Of a DNA stretch of 64,000 nucleotides, positions 25,968 to 35,967 are shown one piece after another. The notes beneath the pieces were generated by a model. The model was given only the letters and a program-made list of their open reading frames with translations, was not told the origin of the DNA and ran no database searches. Source of the stretch: Aquimarina algiphila (GTDB lineage: Bacteria > Bacteroidota > Bacteroidia > Flavobacteriales > Flavobacteriaceae); contig NZ_VLNR01000001.1 in assembly GCF_007489275.1 (NCBI RefSeq), positions 108,501-172,500 of the forward strand. The letters run 5' to 3'. The translations under genes and the position numbers were made by a program. Position 1 is the first letter of the stretch, and each line of letters starts with the position of its first letter.

Positions 25968-25987
25968 CACTGTTTTCTGTGAAAAAT
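25968..25987 (-). promoter_or_regulatory. CACaGAAAACAGTG element upstream of a secreted-protein gene
   Basis: Minus-strand ATTTTTCACAGAAAACAGTG differs by a base and an extra T from ATTTTCACTGAAAACAGTG at 5652-5670. It lies about 50 bases before the start of the 25127-25918 gene, in the same orientation as at 5.65 kb. Confidence 0.45.
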
Positions 25988-26072
25988 TAAAACCTCATAA
26001 GATTATTCAATTGTTATAATCATATAAGTTTAAATCTTTAAAGAATTCTATCTTTTTAGTATAATAATAAAA

Positions 26073-26096
26073 AAGACCGCTCAAAAGAGCGGTCTT
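26073..26096 (-). terminator. rpsA terminator
   Basis: AAGACCGCTC-TTTT-GAGCGGTCTT (minus strand), 10-bp stem, 4-base loop, followed by TTTTATTATTA, 27 bases past the rpsA stop. Confidence 0.9.
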
Positions 26097-26122
26097 AATT
26101 TATATATTGAAAAATAAGAAAA

Positions 26123-27940
26123 CTAGTTTCCTCCTTTTTCCATTTTAGCTTTAAGATCTGCTAATGCATCGATATCACCAAGAGTAGTTTTCTCTGATGA
26201 ACTAGCCGCTTTCTTAGCAGCTTGTTTTACGATCTTAGCTTCTTCTTCTTTGAATAAAGCTGTATGAGAAGCCACCACTCTTTTGAATTCTTTATTGAAT
26301 TCAATGATTTGGAATTCTGCCTCATCACCTTTTTTCAATTTACTTCCATCTTCTTTTTCAAGATGACGAGAAGGAACAAATGCAACGATATCTTCATTGA
26401 AGTCAATAGTAGCACCTTTGTCCACTATCTCTCCAATTGCAGCTGTATGCTTAGTTCCTAAAGCAAATTCAGTTTCATATTTATCCCAAGGATTTTCCTC
26501 AGTTTGCTTATGACCAAGGCTTAACTTACGTCCTTCTACATCAAGTTCAAGAACTACTACATCAAGAGTATCACCAACATTCGTAAAGTCAGATGGATGC
26601 TTAATTTTCTTAGTCCAAGAAAGATCAGAGATATAGATAAGACCATCAATACCTTCTTCAAGTTCTACAAACACACCAAAGTTAGTAAAGTTACGAACGA
26701 TACCGTTATGCTTAGAACCTACAGGATATTTAGTAGTAATATCTGTCCAAGGATCTGGAGTTAATTGTTTGATACCAAGAGACATTTTACGCTCTTCTCT
26801 ATCAAGTGTAAGGATAACTGCTTCTACAGGGTCACCAACTTTTACGAAATCTTGCGCAGAACGTAAGTGTGTAGACCAAGACATTTCAGAAACATGAATC
26901 AATCCTTCAACACCTTCTTCTACTTCAATAAATGCACCGTAATCCGCAATTACAACTACTTTACCTTTAACTTTATCACCTACTTTAAGTTCTTTATCAA
27001 GAGCTTCCCATGGGTGTGGTTTTAATTGTTTAAGACCTAATTGGATACGTGTTTTAGCCTCATCAAAGTCTAAGATTACCACGTTTAATTTCTGATCAAG
27101 TTCAACAATCTCATTTGGATGATTAATTCTTGACCAAGAAAGGTCTGTAATATGTACTAATCCATCAACTCCTCCAAGATCAACGAATACACCATAAGAA
27201 GTAACATTCTTAACAGTACCTTCTAATACTTGACCTTTTTCTAATTGACCAATAATTTCTTTTTTCTGCTCCTCGATATCTGCTTCGATAAGCGCTTTAT
27301 GTGATACAACAACGTTTTTGAATTCGTGATTTATTTTTACCACTTTAAATTCCATTGTTTTACCAACATATGCATCATAATCACGGATTGGCTTCACATC
27401 AATTTGAGAACCTGGCAAGAAAGCTTCAATACCAAATACATCAACGATCATACCTCCTTTGGTTCTACACTTTACAAAACCGTTTACGATTTCACCCGTA
27501 TCATGTGCACCATTTACTCTATCCCATGCTTTGATTACACGAGCTTTACGGTGAGATAAAATTAATTGACCTGTAGCGTCTTCACGCACATCTATTAAAA
27601 CTTCTACCTTATCACCTACTTTAAGATCTGGGTTATAACGAAATTCATTTAACGAAATAACACCTTCACTTTTTGCATTAATGTCGATGATAGCATCACG
27701 ATCAGTAATATTAATTACGGTTCCGTCTACTACTTCATCATTTAGAGTATCTACAAAATTTTCTGCTACTAACTTTTCAAACTCTTCAAGTTTTGAATCA
27801 GCGATAGGATCTATCCCTTCTTCATAGTTGTGCCAGTTAAAATCTTTTAGAAATTGCTCAGGGTTTGCTTGTTGCGGAGTTTCAGCTACTGCTGGCTTCT
27901 CTACTTCCTGAACGTCTGTGTTTTTTGTTTCTTCAGACAT
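26123..27940 (-). CDS. rpsA: 30S ribosomal protein S1
   Basis: A 605-residue RNA-binding protein with six S1 (OB-fold) repeats of about 80-90 residues after an acidic N-terminal region; repeats are marked by motifs such as GTVKNVTSYGVFVDLGGVDGLVHITDLSW, then VADYGAFIEVEEGVEGLIHVSEMSW and NFTNFGVFVELEEGIDGLIY. It binds mRNA at the ribosome and is essential in most bacteria that rely on weak ribosome binding sites. Standard length for Bacteroidetes. Monocistronic between its own promoter and terminator. Confidence 0.96.
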   Translation of the reverse strand: MSEETKNTDVQEVEKPAVAETPQQANPEQFLKDFNWHNYEEGIDPIADSKLEEFEKLVAENFVDTLNDEVVDGTVINITDRDAIIDINAKSEGVISLNEFRYNPDLKVGDKVEVLIDVREDATGQLILSHRKARVIKAWDRVNGAHDTGEIVNGFVKCRTKGGMIVDVFGIEAFLPGSQIDVKPIRDYDAYVGKTMEFKVVKINHEFKNVVVSHKALIEADIEEQKKEIIGQLEKGQVLEGTVKNVTSYGVFVDLGGVDGLVHITDLSWSRINHPNEIVELDQKLNVVILDFDEAKTRIQLGLKQLKPHPWEALDKELKVGDKVKGKVVVIADYGAFIEVEEGVEGLIHVSEMSWSTHLRSAQDFVKVGDPVEAVILTLDREERKMSLGIKQLTPDPWTDITTKYPVGSKHNGIVRNFTNFGVFVELEEGIDGLIYISDLSWTKKIKHPSDFTNVGDTLDVVVLELDVEGRKLSLGHKQTEENPWDKYETEFALGTKHTAAIGEIVDKGATIDFNEDIVAFVPSRHLEKEDGSKLKKGDEAEFQIIEFNKEFKRVVASHTALFKEEEAKIVKQAAKKAASSSEKTTLGDIDALADLKAKMEKGGN

Positions 27941-28044
27941 TGAAGATAAAATTTGTATCCTGTATATTACTGAGAATCAATGCGAAAATTATACAGAAGC
28001 GTTAAAATTATTTATATACAACCCTTTTTATACTCTCTTACTCG

Positions 28045-28065
28045 CTAAAAAGGAGTGCAAAAGTA
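28045..28065 (-). promoter_or_regulatory. rpsA promoter -7 box and leader hairpin start
   Basis: TACTTTTG (28065-28058, minus strand) matches TAnnTTTG and implies an rpsA leader of about 110 bases. The leader begins with CCTTTTTA ... TAAAAAGG, an 8-bp stem spanning about 28053-28022, which could take part in autoregulation by S1 (inference). Confidence 0.5.
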
Positions 28066-28105
28066 CAATTTAATTTATTAGAAAACAAAACATTATAGAT
28101 GTATA

Positions 28106-30193
28106 CTAAAACTTAACGATCTCGAATTCGCTTCTTCGGTTTGTTTGATGATCATCCTCTGTACATGCTTTATTATCGCAGTCTATAAGTGGTTGAGATT
28201 CTCCAAATCCGATAAACTTCATTCTCCTAGCATTCACATATCCCACAAGTGCAAGATAATTACGTGTTGACTCTGCACGTTTTGTTGATAAAACCTGATT
28301 GTAGGAATCTGTTCCTCTACTATCTGTATGAGAACTTATTTTAATATACACCGTTTTATAACGTTCTAATTTAAGTGCTAGTTTGTCTAATACTTTTTTG
28401 GAGTCTGCACGTATATTCCATTTATCATAATCAAAATAAATAGGAGGCATTTTAAAATAAAGTTTACCATTCTTTTCTATAACCGGTGGTCCATCTTTAT
28501 CAGCCAGAAGAGTTTCTCTTAGTTTTGTCTTTGTGATCTCTTCCTTTTTACGTTCTGTGGAACTTTCATCGATCTTTGTACGCTCGGTATTATTTGAACT
28601 ACTGGTATTTCTAGAGTTATTGCTATTATTATCTTCTGTGGTAGTGATCTCATCCTTCTTACCTACTCTATCCAAATAGATCACATACACCTCCTCTTCC
28701 TTTTCTTTTGCGACCAAAGGTTTTGTTCTAGTTTTGTACCCTTCGGCAGAAGCTTTAAAATTATATCTTCCTGGAAATAATTTAAGGTCAAAAGCAGCTA
28801 TAGAATCCAACTGGCTTTCATAAATTTTTTCATTATCATTATTGTACAAAATGGCATCTGCATTTGCTATATAATTATCAGATGCATAATCTCTAACTTC
28901 AAAACGAGCTCTATATTCTTTTGGAAAAATATCTCCGATCTGAGAAAAGGTATAAATATCGTCTCCAACCTTATTTCTGTTTGAAGCAAAAAAACCATCG
29001 GTATCATTATAATACGTCATAGAAAAATCATCGTAACTAGAATTGATAGGGGCTCCTAAATTAATTGGAGTTATAAGCCCTCCCAATTCTGAAACAAAAA
29101 TATCCATCATGCCCAAACCTAAATGTCCATTTGAAGAAAAAAACAAATTACCTTCTCTTGAAATGAAAGGAAATTGCTCTCTATTTTCTGTATTTATTGA
29201 TGGACCAAGATTTGTTGGTGATCCATAAGTACCATCCAAATTAACATCAACTACATAAATATCAAAATCTCCATACCCGCCAGGCATATTTGAACTAAAA
29301 TATAACTTACTATCATCAGCACTTAATGATGGATGCACAACAGAATAATTGACATCATTAAAATCTAATTTTTCAGGGGTAGTCCACTTTCCGTCTATTT
29401 TGATAGCTTTATAAAGATGTACTGAATTATTTTTTATACTATCGAATTTCTTTTTTCCTTTCTCTGAATTACTTTTAGATATATACATTGTATTTCCATC
29501 TGCGGTAAAACAAAAATTTCCTTCATGAAGTTTTGAATTTATTTCTTTTGAAATTTTTTCTATTTCTGAAACAGGATTATTATCCTGATCAACTTTTACT
29601 GTATAAATATCCAAAAAAGGTCGATGTGTCCATTTATACTTTTTATCTAATGGACTATAAGCTTGTCTATCACTAGCAAAATATACTGTATCACCTTGTT
29701 TAATTGCTCCAAATTCTGAAGATTCAGAATTAAAAGACGCACTAGTTATAGTATAATCATCATCTTTTAGTTTAAAATCCTCTATAGTAGAAATTGCATC
29801 TGATGTACTAAAATCACGTACAGCATTATTTGTTTTATATAACGAAAGATATTCTATGGATTTTTCATATTCACCCAAGGCAGAAAGCACTTGATACATC
29901 ATAAAATTATAACCATTATCATAGGCTTTATCTTTACCATAAAATTTACCTGAGGTCAAAACTTTAAGATATCTATATGCTTGTTTAAACTGAAATGTAT
30001 TGTAATATGATGTTGCAATATTTTCAAGAATACTCTTAGTATATCCTTCTTGATTTAATTCTTCTTCATAGTGCTCCGCTGCATTTATATAATCTCCTTT
30101 TTCAAAAAAACGATCAGCTCTGCTTTTCTTTTGTGAAAAGGTAAACTGAGTGATCAGTATTGTTATTATCAGTACTATTTTAGTCTTTATCAT
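28106..30193 (-). CDS. OmpA-family protein with TPR and PD40 repeats
   Basis: A 695-residue envelope protein: signal peptide (1-20), TPR-like helices (about 25-130, YINAAEHYEEELNQEG), PD40/WD40-like beta-propeller repeats (about 165-420, e.g. SADDSKLYFSSNMPGGYGDFDIYVV), a carboxypeptidase-regulatory-like domain (about 440-515), and a C-terminal OmpA domain (about 585-695, IYFDYDKWNIRADS ... SHTDSRGTDSYNQ). This architecture accompanies PorP/SprF proteins in T9SS and gliding loci of Bacteroidetes. It lies 3 bases after the SprF-like gene and presumably anchors that outer-membrane assembly to peptidoglycan (inference). Confidence 0.88.
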   Translation of the reverse strand: MIKTKIVLIITILITQFTFSQKKSRADRFFEKGDYINAAEHYEEELNQEGYTKSILENIATSYYNTFQFKQAYRYLKVLTSGKFYGKDKAYDNGYNFMMYQVLSALGEYEKSIEYLSLYKTNNAVRDFSTSDAISTIEDFKLKDDDYTITSASFNSESSEFGAIKQGDTVYFASDRQAYSPLDKKYKWTHRPFLDIYTVKVDQDNNPVSEIEKISKEINSKLHEGNFCFTADGNTMYISKSNSEKGKKKFDSIKNNSVHLYKAIKIDGKWTTPEKLDFNDVNYSVVHPSLSADDSKLYFSSNMPGGYGDFDIYVVDVNLDGTYGSPTNLGPSINTENREQFPFISREGNLFFSSNGHLGLGMMDIFVSELGGLITPINLGAPINSSYDDFSMTYYNDTDGFFASNRNKVGDDIYTFSQIGDIFPKEYRARFEVRDYASDNYIANADAILYNNDNEKIYESQLDSIAAFDLKLFPGRYNFKASAEGYKTRTKPLVAKEKEEEVYVIYLDRVGKKDEITTTEDNNSNNSRNTSSSNNTERTKIDESSTERKKEEITKTKLRETLLADKDGPPVIEKNGKLYFKMPPIYFDYDKWNIRADSKKVLDKLALKLERYKTVYIKISSHTDSRGTDSYNQVLSTKRAESTRNYLALVGYVNARRMKFIGFGESQPLIDCDNKACTEDDHQTNRRSEFEIVKF

Positions 30194-30196
30194 TAT

Positions 30197-31114
30197 TTAG
30201 AAAAATCTTGGAGAGGAATATTTATTACTGAACTTCAGCAAATCAAAATTAAATAGCATTACTATCTCGTGACTTCCATCATTATAACCACTTAAATCAC
30301 TTACACTAAAGTCATAAGAGTATCCAATTTTAAGGTTTTGAGTGATATTAAATCCTGCTAATGCTATGAATGAATCTGTATATCGATAAGAAACTCCTAA
30401 TTCAAATTTATCATATATTAATGAGTTTAACGACAGATCAAAAGTTAAAGGAGAATCCAAAACTTGTTTAATCACCATAGAAGGTTTTAATTTAACTTCG
30501 TCAACAAAGTCAAACACATAACCAGCAATACCATAAATATGTGTTTTTGTTTGCGCAACTCCAATACCATCAATATCAATATCACTGGGAAGCAAATTCG
30601 GAGAAGAAATACCAGCATAAAAATTACTAGTAAACAAATACAAGCCCGCTCCAATATTTAATTGTGTTGTTGACGTATTATCAGCAAATGCAGGATCTGA
30701 TGCTACATTAGAACCCGATGGGTCAATTTTGAAATTATTAACCCCTGCTTTTAATCCATAAGATAATCTTGCTTGATCCGAAATCTTAGTGATATATGCA
30801 AAATCTATGTTTATATAATCATTATTCACAGGAATAGCATCGCCAATCCTATCATTTACATAATTAACACTTAATTCTATTTTTTCACTCATAGGAATAT
30901 TACCAAATACATTAGCCGTTTGTGGTGCACCTTCAATACCTGTCCACTGTCTTCTATACAAAAGCCCTGTAGAAATCAGGCCACTTTGAGCTGTAGCATA
31001 TGCTGGATTCACCGTACTCATATTATACATGTATTGAGAATACTGTGGTTCCTGTTGCGCATGTATTACCAAACAGAAAACTATGGTTATAACAAAAAAT
31101 AATTTTAACTTCAT
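30197..31114 (-). CDS. PorP/SprF-family type IX secretion membrane protein
   Basis: A 305-residue outer-membrane protein with signal peptide (1-19, ending HAQ) and the family signature QEPQYSQYMYNMSTVNPAYA just after it, followed by YRRQWTGIEGAPQT. PorP/SprF proteins help export or attach particular T9SS type-B substrates such as SprB. It lies 4 bases downstream of the type-B substrate at 31119 and 3 bases upstream of the OmpA/PD40 gene, the standard three-gene arrangement. Confidence 0.93.
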   Translation of the reverse strand: MKLKLFFVITIVFCLVIHAQQEPQYSQYMYNMSTVNPAYATAQSGLISTGLLYRRQWTGIEGAPQTANVFGNIPMSEKIELSVNYVNDRIGDAIPVNNDYINIDFAYITKISDQARLSYGLKAGVNNFKIDPSGSNVASDPAFADNTSTTQLNIGAGLYLFTSNFYAGISSPNLLPSDIDIDGIGVAQTKTHIYGIAGYVFDFVDEVKLKPSMVIKQVLDSPLTFDLSLNSLIYDKFELGVSYRYTDSFIALAGFNITQNLKIGYSYDFSVSDLSGYNDGSHEIVMLFNFDLLKFSNKYSSPRFF

Positions 31115-31118
31115 TTGT

Positions 31119-33893
31119 TTATCTGCTTAAGTAAAAACTTCCTTGTATCGGAATATTATTTTCAAAATTCGGAGAAAAAATATAGAAATACGTGCCAGAG
31201 GGAAGATCATCTCCTAATCGTACAGACACATTACTTTCTCCTCTAAACTCTTCTGTATTATTATTTCCTTCATATACAAGGCTACCATATCGGTTAAATA
31301 TTTTTATATCAAAATCGGGAAATGCTTCTGGAATATTATACACCTCTTCTATCAGTAAATCAAAAGTATCATTTTGACCATCTCCATTAGGAGAAACTCC
31401 ATCCTGAAAATCCAATGTACATAGCTCTCCTGTTGATGACCTTTCTCCAGTATTTAATATTGTGATCATCACATCAAGGCGTTCAGACTCACAGTTATCA
31501 ACATCTACGGTTGCTATATAATACACTTGGTTATCCAAGAGAATTGGATTATCTATAATAGGTGTTTCACTTTCTTGCGTAGCATACCAATTATAATTTA
31601 ATACATCAACCTCTATATCCTCTAATCGAACTGCATCAAGGATACAAAATTCTTGGGCAGGTACATTTGGAATTGGTAAATCTATAATTTGAACAGAAAC
31701 ATTTAGAGATGATTCATCACATGGTGCGGCATTTCTTACCACATATCTAAAATTATAAATAGCATTAGTAAGTGTTGCGAATTCTAATACCCCGTCTGCG
31801 CTTAAAGCTCCTGTACTATCTGTATCTTCAAAAACACCAGTACGTGCTGTATCTCGATCTAAAAGAGAAAATAAATTTACTCTGCCATCAATTTTACAAA
31901 ATGATTCATTTACATCATCACCTATCTCTATGGGGTCGACAATCGTTATTTCTACTGAAGCTGAATCTGAAGAAGAACAACCTGCATTTGCAGGTGCAGT
32001 ATATGTATATATTCCTGCACCAAGAATTGGTAACATATCATCGCTAGTATCAAAAACACCTAAATGATCCGTAGATACATATCCAAAAGGGCCAGTCCAG
32101 GTACCTGTTGTATCTGGAGTACCCCCTAAGAGATCAAAAAGAGTTACTGTCAAACTATCAGAGCAAACTGTTGTACTTCCATCTTCTCCAGCATTAGGTA
32201 ATTTATTAATGGTCAGTGCTAAATCTGCAGTCTCTGTACATCCTCCGGTACTAACTGTTGTATAGGTAAAATTAAATGTTTGCGCTACATCACTTGTTGG
32301 AAAAACAAAAGTATTATTGATAACATCTCCTGCTGAATTAGTCCAAACACCAGTAGTAACAATTGAAGTTCCATTTGTTCTTAACAAACTTCTTAAATCA
32401 ACTTGACCTAAAGTTTCACAAATATTGGTATTAGTATCTTCTCCAGGATAATCGGGTGCGAAAATTTGAATTTCTACACGAGCAGTAATAACGTCACAAG
32501 GATGTTCACAATAAAAAACATCTCCAATGGTAGCATATGGGTCACAAACTTCATTATTTACCTTGCAATTTATTTTTGGGCTTACTGCATACTCATAAAT
32601 ATATGTTCCTGGTTCTGCTCCGAAGGTATTTATTTTTCCTAAATAGAATTCATAAGGAGGTAAAACGGAAACTTCTGGTTTTTCGGGTAGACCTAAATTT
32701 CCTGAAGAACCTGATGGTCCAGAAATAAACCTCCAATTCACATAATTATCATTTGCATAAATAAAATCAAAACTTCCTTCTGTAGTAAATTCTAATAAGT
32801 CAAATAAATTTAGATCGCCAGAAAGTACATTATTACAAATAGCAGGAGGAGGATCTGACTGACTAAATGGTCTGAGTTGTTCATGAAAAATAAAACTAAC
32901 TGCTGCTTCTCTATCGATACATACTGCAGATCGTTGTTCTGTTGCATAGACAAAATCATACCTCATGCATCCATATCGTAAATTATTACCTCCATCAATT
33001 AGATTATCATAAATAGTTCTCAAGTTAATTACAGAATCTAACTCATCATCTATTTCTCCTGTAGGTTCCGATAACCATATTCCTTCGATATCTTCTCCAT
33101 CTAGATATTCATCATCTCGTAAATTTATATCGGCATCATAGACTCCGGCCAACATATCATCTTCACAAATTGCTATTGATTCGCCAATTCCCGGATCGAC
33201 CTGTCGTACCATGGCTATTCGTACTGTAGTACTTTGCGAAGTTGAACATCCTAAAATACCACCAACTGTATAGGTTACTTCAAAAACCTCTTGATCCACT
33301 AAGGGAATCCCTGGTTGATAAGGAATATCAACAAAAAGTTTTGAATCAACAATTTGTAAAAAACTTGAACTTGTTCCATTATATGTCCATTCTCCATTAG
33401 AATGAGGTGATGGAGTGATATCATCTAATGCAAAAGCACTAAATAAATTAAATCCTTCAGAATCACATCCCTGTGCATTTATATTTAGCGGTCCTGAAGG
33501 AGGTAAAGCAATACCAGAATATGGCCCTAAAATCAATCTGGCTGTTCTAAATGGAACATCACCACAAGTTGCATTTCTTAACTCAAAAAAGTAATCATTT
33601 TGTGTAATAAGAGTGGTTGCCTTTTTTAACTCCCACATTGATAAATTACCAGTAGTAGCATCAAATGCAGCATTAAATTCGGGATCTATACTCCAAACAC
33701 CATCCATAGGAGTAGTACCTGTTTCTGTATACAAATTAATAATCCCATCTGGACCATTAATCCCATCAAAATCTACATTCTCCATGTCACATTCTTCTAT
33801 TGTGATCAACCCAAGATCACATTGTCCAAATGTTATCTGAAAAATAAAAAAAAAGGGAAATGTAAAAAGTAGTAGTTTATCTATAGGTTTCAA
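31119..33893 (-). CDS. T9SS type-B sorting-domain surface protein
   Basis: A 924-residue secreted protein: signal peptide (about 1-23, ending TFGQ), a long beta-rich body with at least five repeats sharing a Cys-x(4-6)-LFDLL/LRSLL-like motif (NICETLGQVDLRSLL, TVCSDSLTVTLFDLL, SFCKIDGRVNLFSLL), and the gliding-motility-type C-terminal domain (about 828-924, DGVSPNGDGQNDTFDL ... FKIFNRYGSLVYEG-like, PSGTYFYIF). That domain is the type-B signal for export by the T9SS. Probably an adhesin exposed on the surface with the SprF-like protein encoded next to it. Confidence 0.92.
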   Translation of the reverse strand: MKPIDKLLLFTFPFFFIFQITFGQCDLGLITIEECDMENVDFDGINGPDGIINLYTETGTTPMDGVWSIDPEFNAAFDATTGNLSMWELKKATTLITQNDYFFELRNATCGDVPFRTARLILGPYSGIALPPSGPLNINAQGCDSEGFNLFSAFALDDITPSPHSNGEWTYNGTSSSFLQIVDSKLFVDIPYQPGIPLVDQEVFEVTYTVGGILGCSTSQSTTVRIAMVRQVDPGIGESIAICEDDMLAGVYDADINLRDDEYLDGEDIEGIWLSEPTGEIDDELDSVINLRTIYDNLIDGGNNLRYGCMRYDFVYATEQRSAVCIDREAAVSFIFHEQLRPFSQSDPPPAICNNVLSGDLNLFDLLEFTTEGSFDFIYANDNYVNWRFISGPSGSSGNLGLPEKPEVSVLPPYEFYLGKINTFGAEPGTYIYEYAVSPKINCKVNNEVCDPYATIGDVFYCEHPCDVITARVEIQIFAPDYPGEDTNTNICETLGQVDLRSLLRTNGTSIVTTGVWTNSAGDVINNTFVFPTSDVAQTFNFTYTTVSTGGCTETADLALTINKLPNAGEDGSTTVCSDSLTVTLFDLLGGTPDTTGTWTGPFGYVSTDHLGVFDTSDDMLPILGAGIYTYTAPANAGCSSSDSASVEITIVDPIEIGDDVNESFCKIDGRVNLFSLLDRDTARTGVFEDTDSTGALSADGVLEFATLTNAIYNFRYVVRNAAPCDESSLNVSVQIIDLPIPNVPAQEFCILDAVRLEDIEVDVLNYNWYATQESETPIIDNPILLDNQVYYIATVDVDNCESERLDVMITILNTGERSSTGELCTLDFQDGVSPNGDGQNDTFDLLIEEVYNIPEAFPDFDIKIFNRYGSLVYEGNNNTEEFRGESNVSVRLGDDLPSGTYFYIFSPNFENNIPIQGSFYLSR

Positions 33894-33987
33894 AATTGAT
33901 TAGTTTAGCTTACGAAATTAAAAAAAAATATTACATACCAGTAAAAGCATAATGGCTTTAACGTATAACAATTTTCAATAAAACAAA

Positions 33988-34584
33988 CTACGACCTTGTT
34001 TTTAAAACATTTACAATATCATTCAAAGTGTACCCCTTGGCCTGAAGAAGTATTAAATAATGAAATAATAAATCTGCACTTTCGTTTAAAAACAATTCTT
34101 CATTATCATCCTTTGCCTCAATAACAACCTCTACCGCTTCTTCACCAACCTTTTGCGCTATTTTATTGATTCCTTTTCTAAATAAAGAAGCTACATAAGA
34201 ATTTTCATCATTTTGATTTTCTTTCCTATCTCGTATAACTCTCTCTAATTCAGACAAAAAACCAAAAGATTGATTATTATCTTCATTCCAGCATGTATCT
34301 GATCCTGTATGACAAGTTGGTCCTTCTGGAGTAACCAAAATCAACAACGTATCATTATCGCAGTCACTGTTAATGTCTTCAAGATGTAAAATGTTACCAC
34401 TCTCTTCGCCTTTTGTCCATAATCTTTGTTTTGAGCGGCTAAAAAAAGTGACTTTCTTAGTCTGTATAGTCTTTGTATATGCCTCTTCATTCATATACCC
34501 CAGCATTAATACATTTTTAGTCAAGGCATCCTGAATAATAGCAGGTACGAGACCATCGTCATTTTTATTAAAATCTATTTTCAT
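33988..34584 (-). CDS. hisIE: bifunctional phosphoribosyl-AMP cyclohydrolase/phosphoribosyl-ATP pyrophosphatase
   Basis: A 198-residue fusion for histidine steps 2 and 3. HisI part (1-105) has the metal/cysteine motifs SRSKQRLWTKGEESGN and GPTCHTGSDTCW; HisE part (about 110-198) has GINKIAQKVGEEAVEVVIEAKD. Last gene of the his operon, 110 bases after hisF with a degenerate copy of the operon's intergenic repeat in between. Confidence 0.96.
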   Translation of the reverse strand: MKIDFNKNDDGLVPAIIQDALTKNVLMLGYMNEEAYTKTIQTKKVTFFSRSKQRLWTKGEESGNILHLEDINSDCDNDTLLILVTPEGPTCHTGSDTCWNEDNNQSFGFLSELERVIRDRKENQNDENSYVASLFRKGINKIAQKVGEEAVEVVIEAKDDNEELFLNESADLLFHYLILLQAKGYTLNDIVNVLKTRS

Positions 34585-34602
34585 CGTTCTATCTTCTCTT
34601 TG

Positions 34603-34680
34603 TAGGTTTGGATTTTTTTTAATTAAATTTATGTTTTGAATTTCAGCCTTTAGTTTATCCTGAGTTATGTCGAAGGACCG
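34603..34680. repeat. degenerate copy of intergenic repeat plus TCCTGAG..TCGAAGGA remnant
   Basis: The hisF-hisIE gap contains GGATTTTTTTTAATTAAATTTATG, like the spacer of the two palindromic repeats at 37729 and 38961, and then TTTATCCTGAGTTATGTCGAAGGA (34654-34677), like a dispersed repeat seen in many bacterial genomes (ATCCTGAG...TCGAAGGA). The outer palindromic arms are not preserved. Confidence 0.5.
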
Positions 34681-34694
34681 GAATTACAAATTTG

Positions 34695-35450
34695 TTATAA
34701 TCGTACAGGAATATCATTATTCCTTAATTCTTTTTTCAACGTTTCAATTTCAATTTCTTTAAAATGAAAGACACTGGCAGCTAATGCTGCATCAGATTTG
34801 CCTTCTTTAAAAGTATCAACAAAATGTTGAATAGTACCGGCACCCCCAGATGCTATTATCGGAATATTTAATGTTGATGACAACTTAGACAATGCTTCAT
34901 TAGCAAATCCATCTTTGGTACCATCATTATCCATAGAAGTAAAAAGAATCTCTCCTGCTCCTCGTTTTTCAACTTCTTTGGCCCAATCAAACAAATCCAG
35001 TTCTGTAGGCACTTTACCTCCTACAAGATGTACTTTCCAGGTACCATCTATCTGTTTTGCATCTATAGCCACCGTAATACATTGAGATCCAAATTTACCA
35101 GCTAAATCATTGATTAATTGTGGATTTTTTACTGCCGAAGAATTTATCGATACTTTATCTGCTCCATTTTGCAGTAAAATATCCACATCTTCTATCGAAG
35201 ATATACCTCCTCCTACAGTAAAAGGAATATTTACTCTTTCTGCGACTCTTAGTACCAAATTAGCTAATGTCTTACGCCTTTCTTCTGTTGCAGAAATATC
35301 AAGAAAGACTAATTCATCTGCTCCAGCATTAGAATATATTTCTGCAAGTTCTACAGGGTCACCAGCATCTCGTAGATCAACAAAATTGACTCCTTTTACA
35401 GTTCTTCCGTTTTTGATATCAAGACACGGAACGATTCGTTTTGTTAGCAT
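34695..35450 (-). CDS. hisF: imidazole glycerol phosphate synthase cyclase subunit
   Basis: A 251-residue (beta/alpha)8 barrel that, with HisH, forms imidazole glycerol phosphate and [26 protein letters not shown] has the catalytic Asp11, and the second catalytic Asp lies in [12 protein letters not shown]. Two bases after the DinB-like gene. Confidence 0.97.
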   Translation of the reverse strand: MLTKRIVPCLDIKNGRTVKGVNFVDLRDAGDPVELAEIYSNAGADELVFLDISATEERRKTLANLVLRVAERVNIPFTVGGGISSIEDVDILLQNGADKVSINSSAVKNPQLINDLAGKFGSQCITVAIDAKQIDGTWKVHLVGGKVPTELDLFDWAKEVEKRGAGEILFTSMDNDGTKDGFANEALSKLSSTLNIPIIASGGAGTIQHFVDTFKEGKSDAALAASVFHFKEIEIETLKKELRNNDIPVRL

Positions 35451-35452
35451 TA

Positions 35453-35965
35453 TTATTCGTTTTTTATATTGAGATCGATTCCATCATAGAACCCTAAACT
35501 CTTTTTATCTTTTAATTGCTTTGTCCAGAAAGCTATTTGCCCAGTATGATAAGAATAGTGCTCTGCTACATGAATTAAGATTCCTATTCCCGAAAATACA
35601 AACCCTTGCACTTCTCGTTCTCTAAGTAACTCAGATACAGAAACATTTTGAATAGTGTTTTTTGCTTCATCAACTGTATCCATTAGTTTTTCTAAAAGCT
35701 CTTTTTTTGAATATCCTTCCTCCGCTTCAAACTCAGCATTTCTTTGTCTTTTATCCTGTTTATTTCCTAAAGAAGCTATAGCATACTGCGTAATGTTTCC
35801 GCAAAGATGTAAAATCAAATTACCTATGCTGTTGGAATTGGCATTTGGTCTTTTCCAAACATCTTCTTCTATAAGTTGCTCAAAACTTAAGGTGATCATC
35901 CTCGTACTTTCGTTCATTCGATAGATGATTTGCTTCGAAAATTCTTTTGCTACTTCCTGATTCAT
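35453..35965 (-). CDS. DinB-like (DUF1572-type) four-helix metalloprotein
   Basis: A 170-residue helical-bundle protein of the DinB/YfiT superfamily. Candidate metal ligands are the His of LILHLCGN (about 52) and the HxxxH pair in [19 protein letters not shown] (about 130-145). Members include thiol-dependent enzymes, for example bacillithiol transferases; bacillithiol synthesis is suggested by bshA in this window, but the substrate is unknown. It lies inside the his operon, 2 bases from hisA and 2 from hisF, so it is co-transcribed although it has no known role in histidine synthesis. Confidence 0.85.
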   Translation of the reverse strand: MNQEVAKEFSKQIIYRMNESTRMITLSFEQLIEEDVWKRPNANSNSIGNLILHLCGNITQYAIASLGNKQDKRQRNAEFEAEEGYSKKELLEKLMDTVDEAKNTIQNVSVSELLREREVQGFVFSGIGILIHVAEHYSYHTGQIAFWTKQLKDKKSLGFYDGIDLNIKNE

Positions 35966-35967
35966 TG

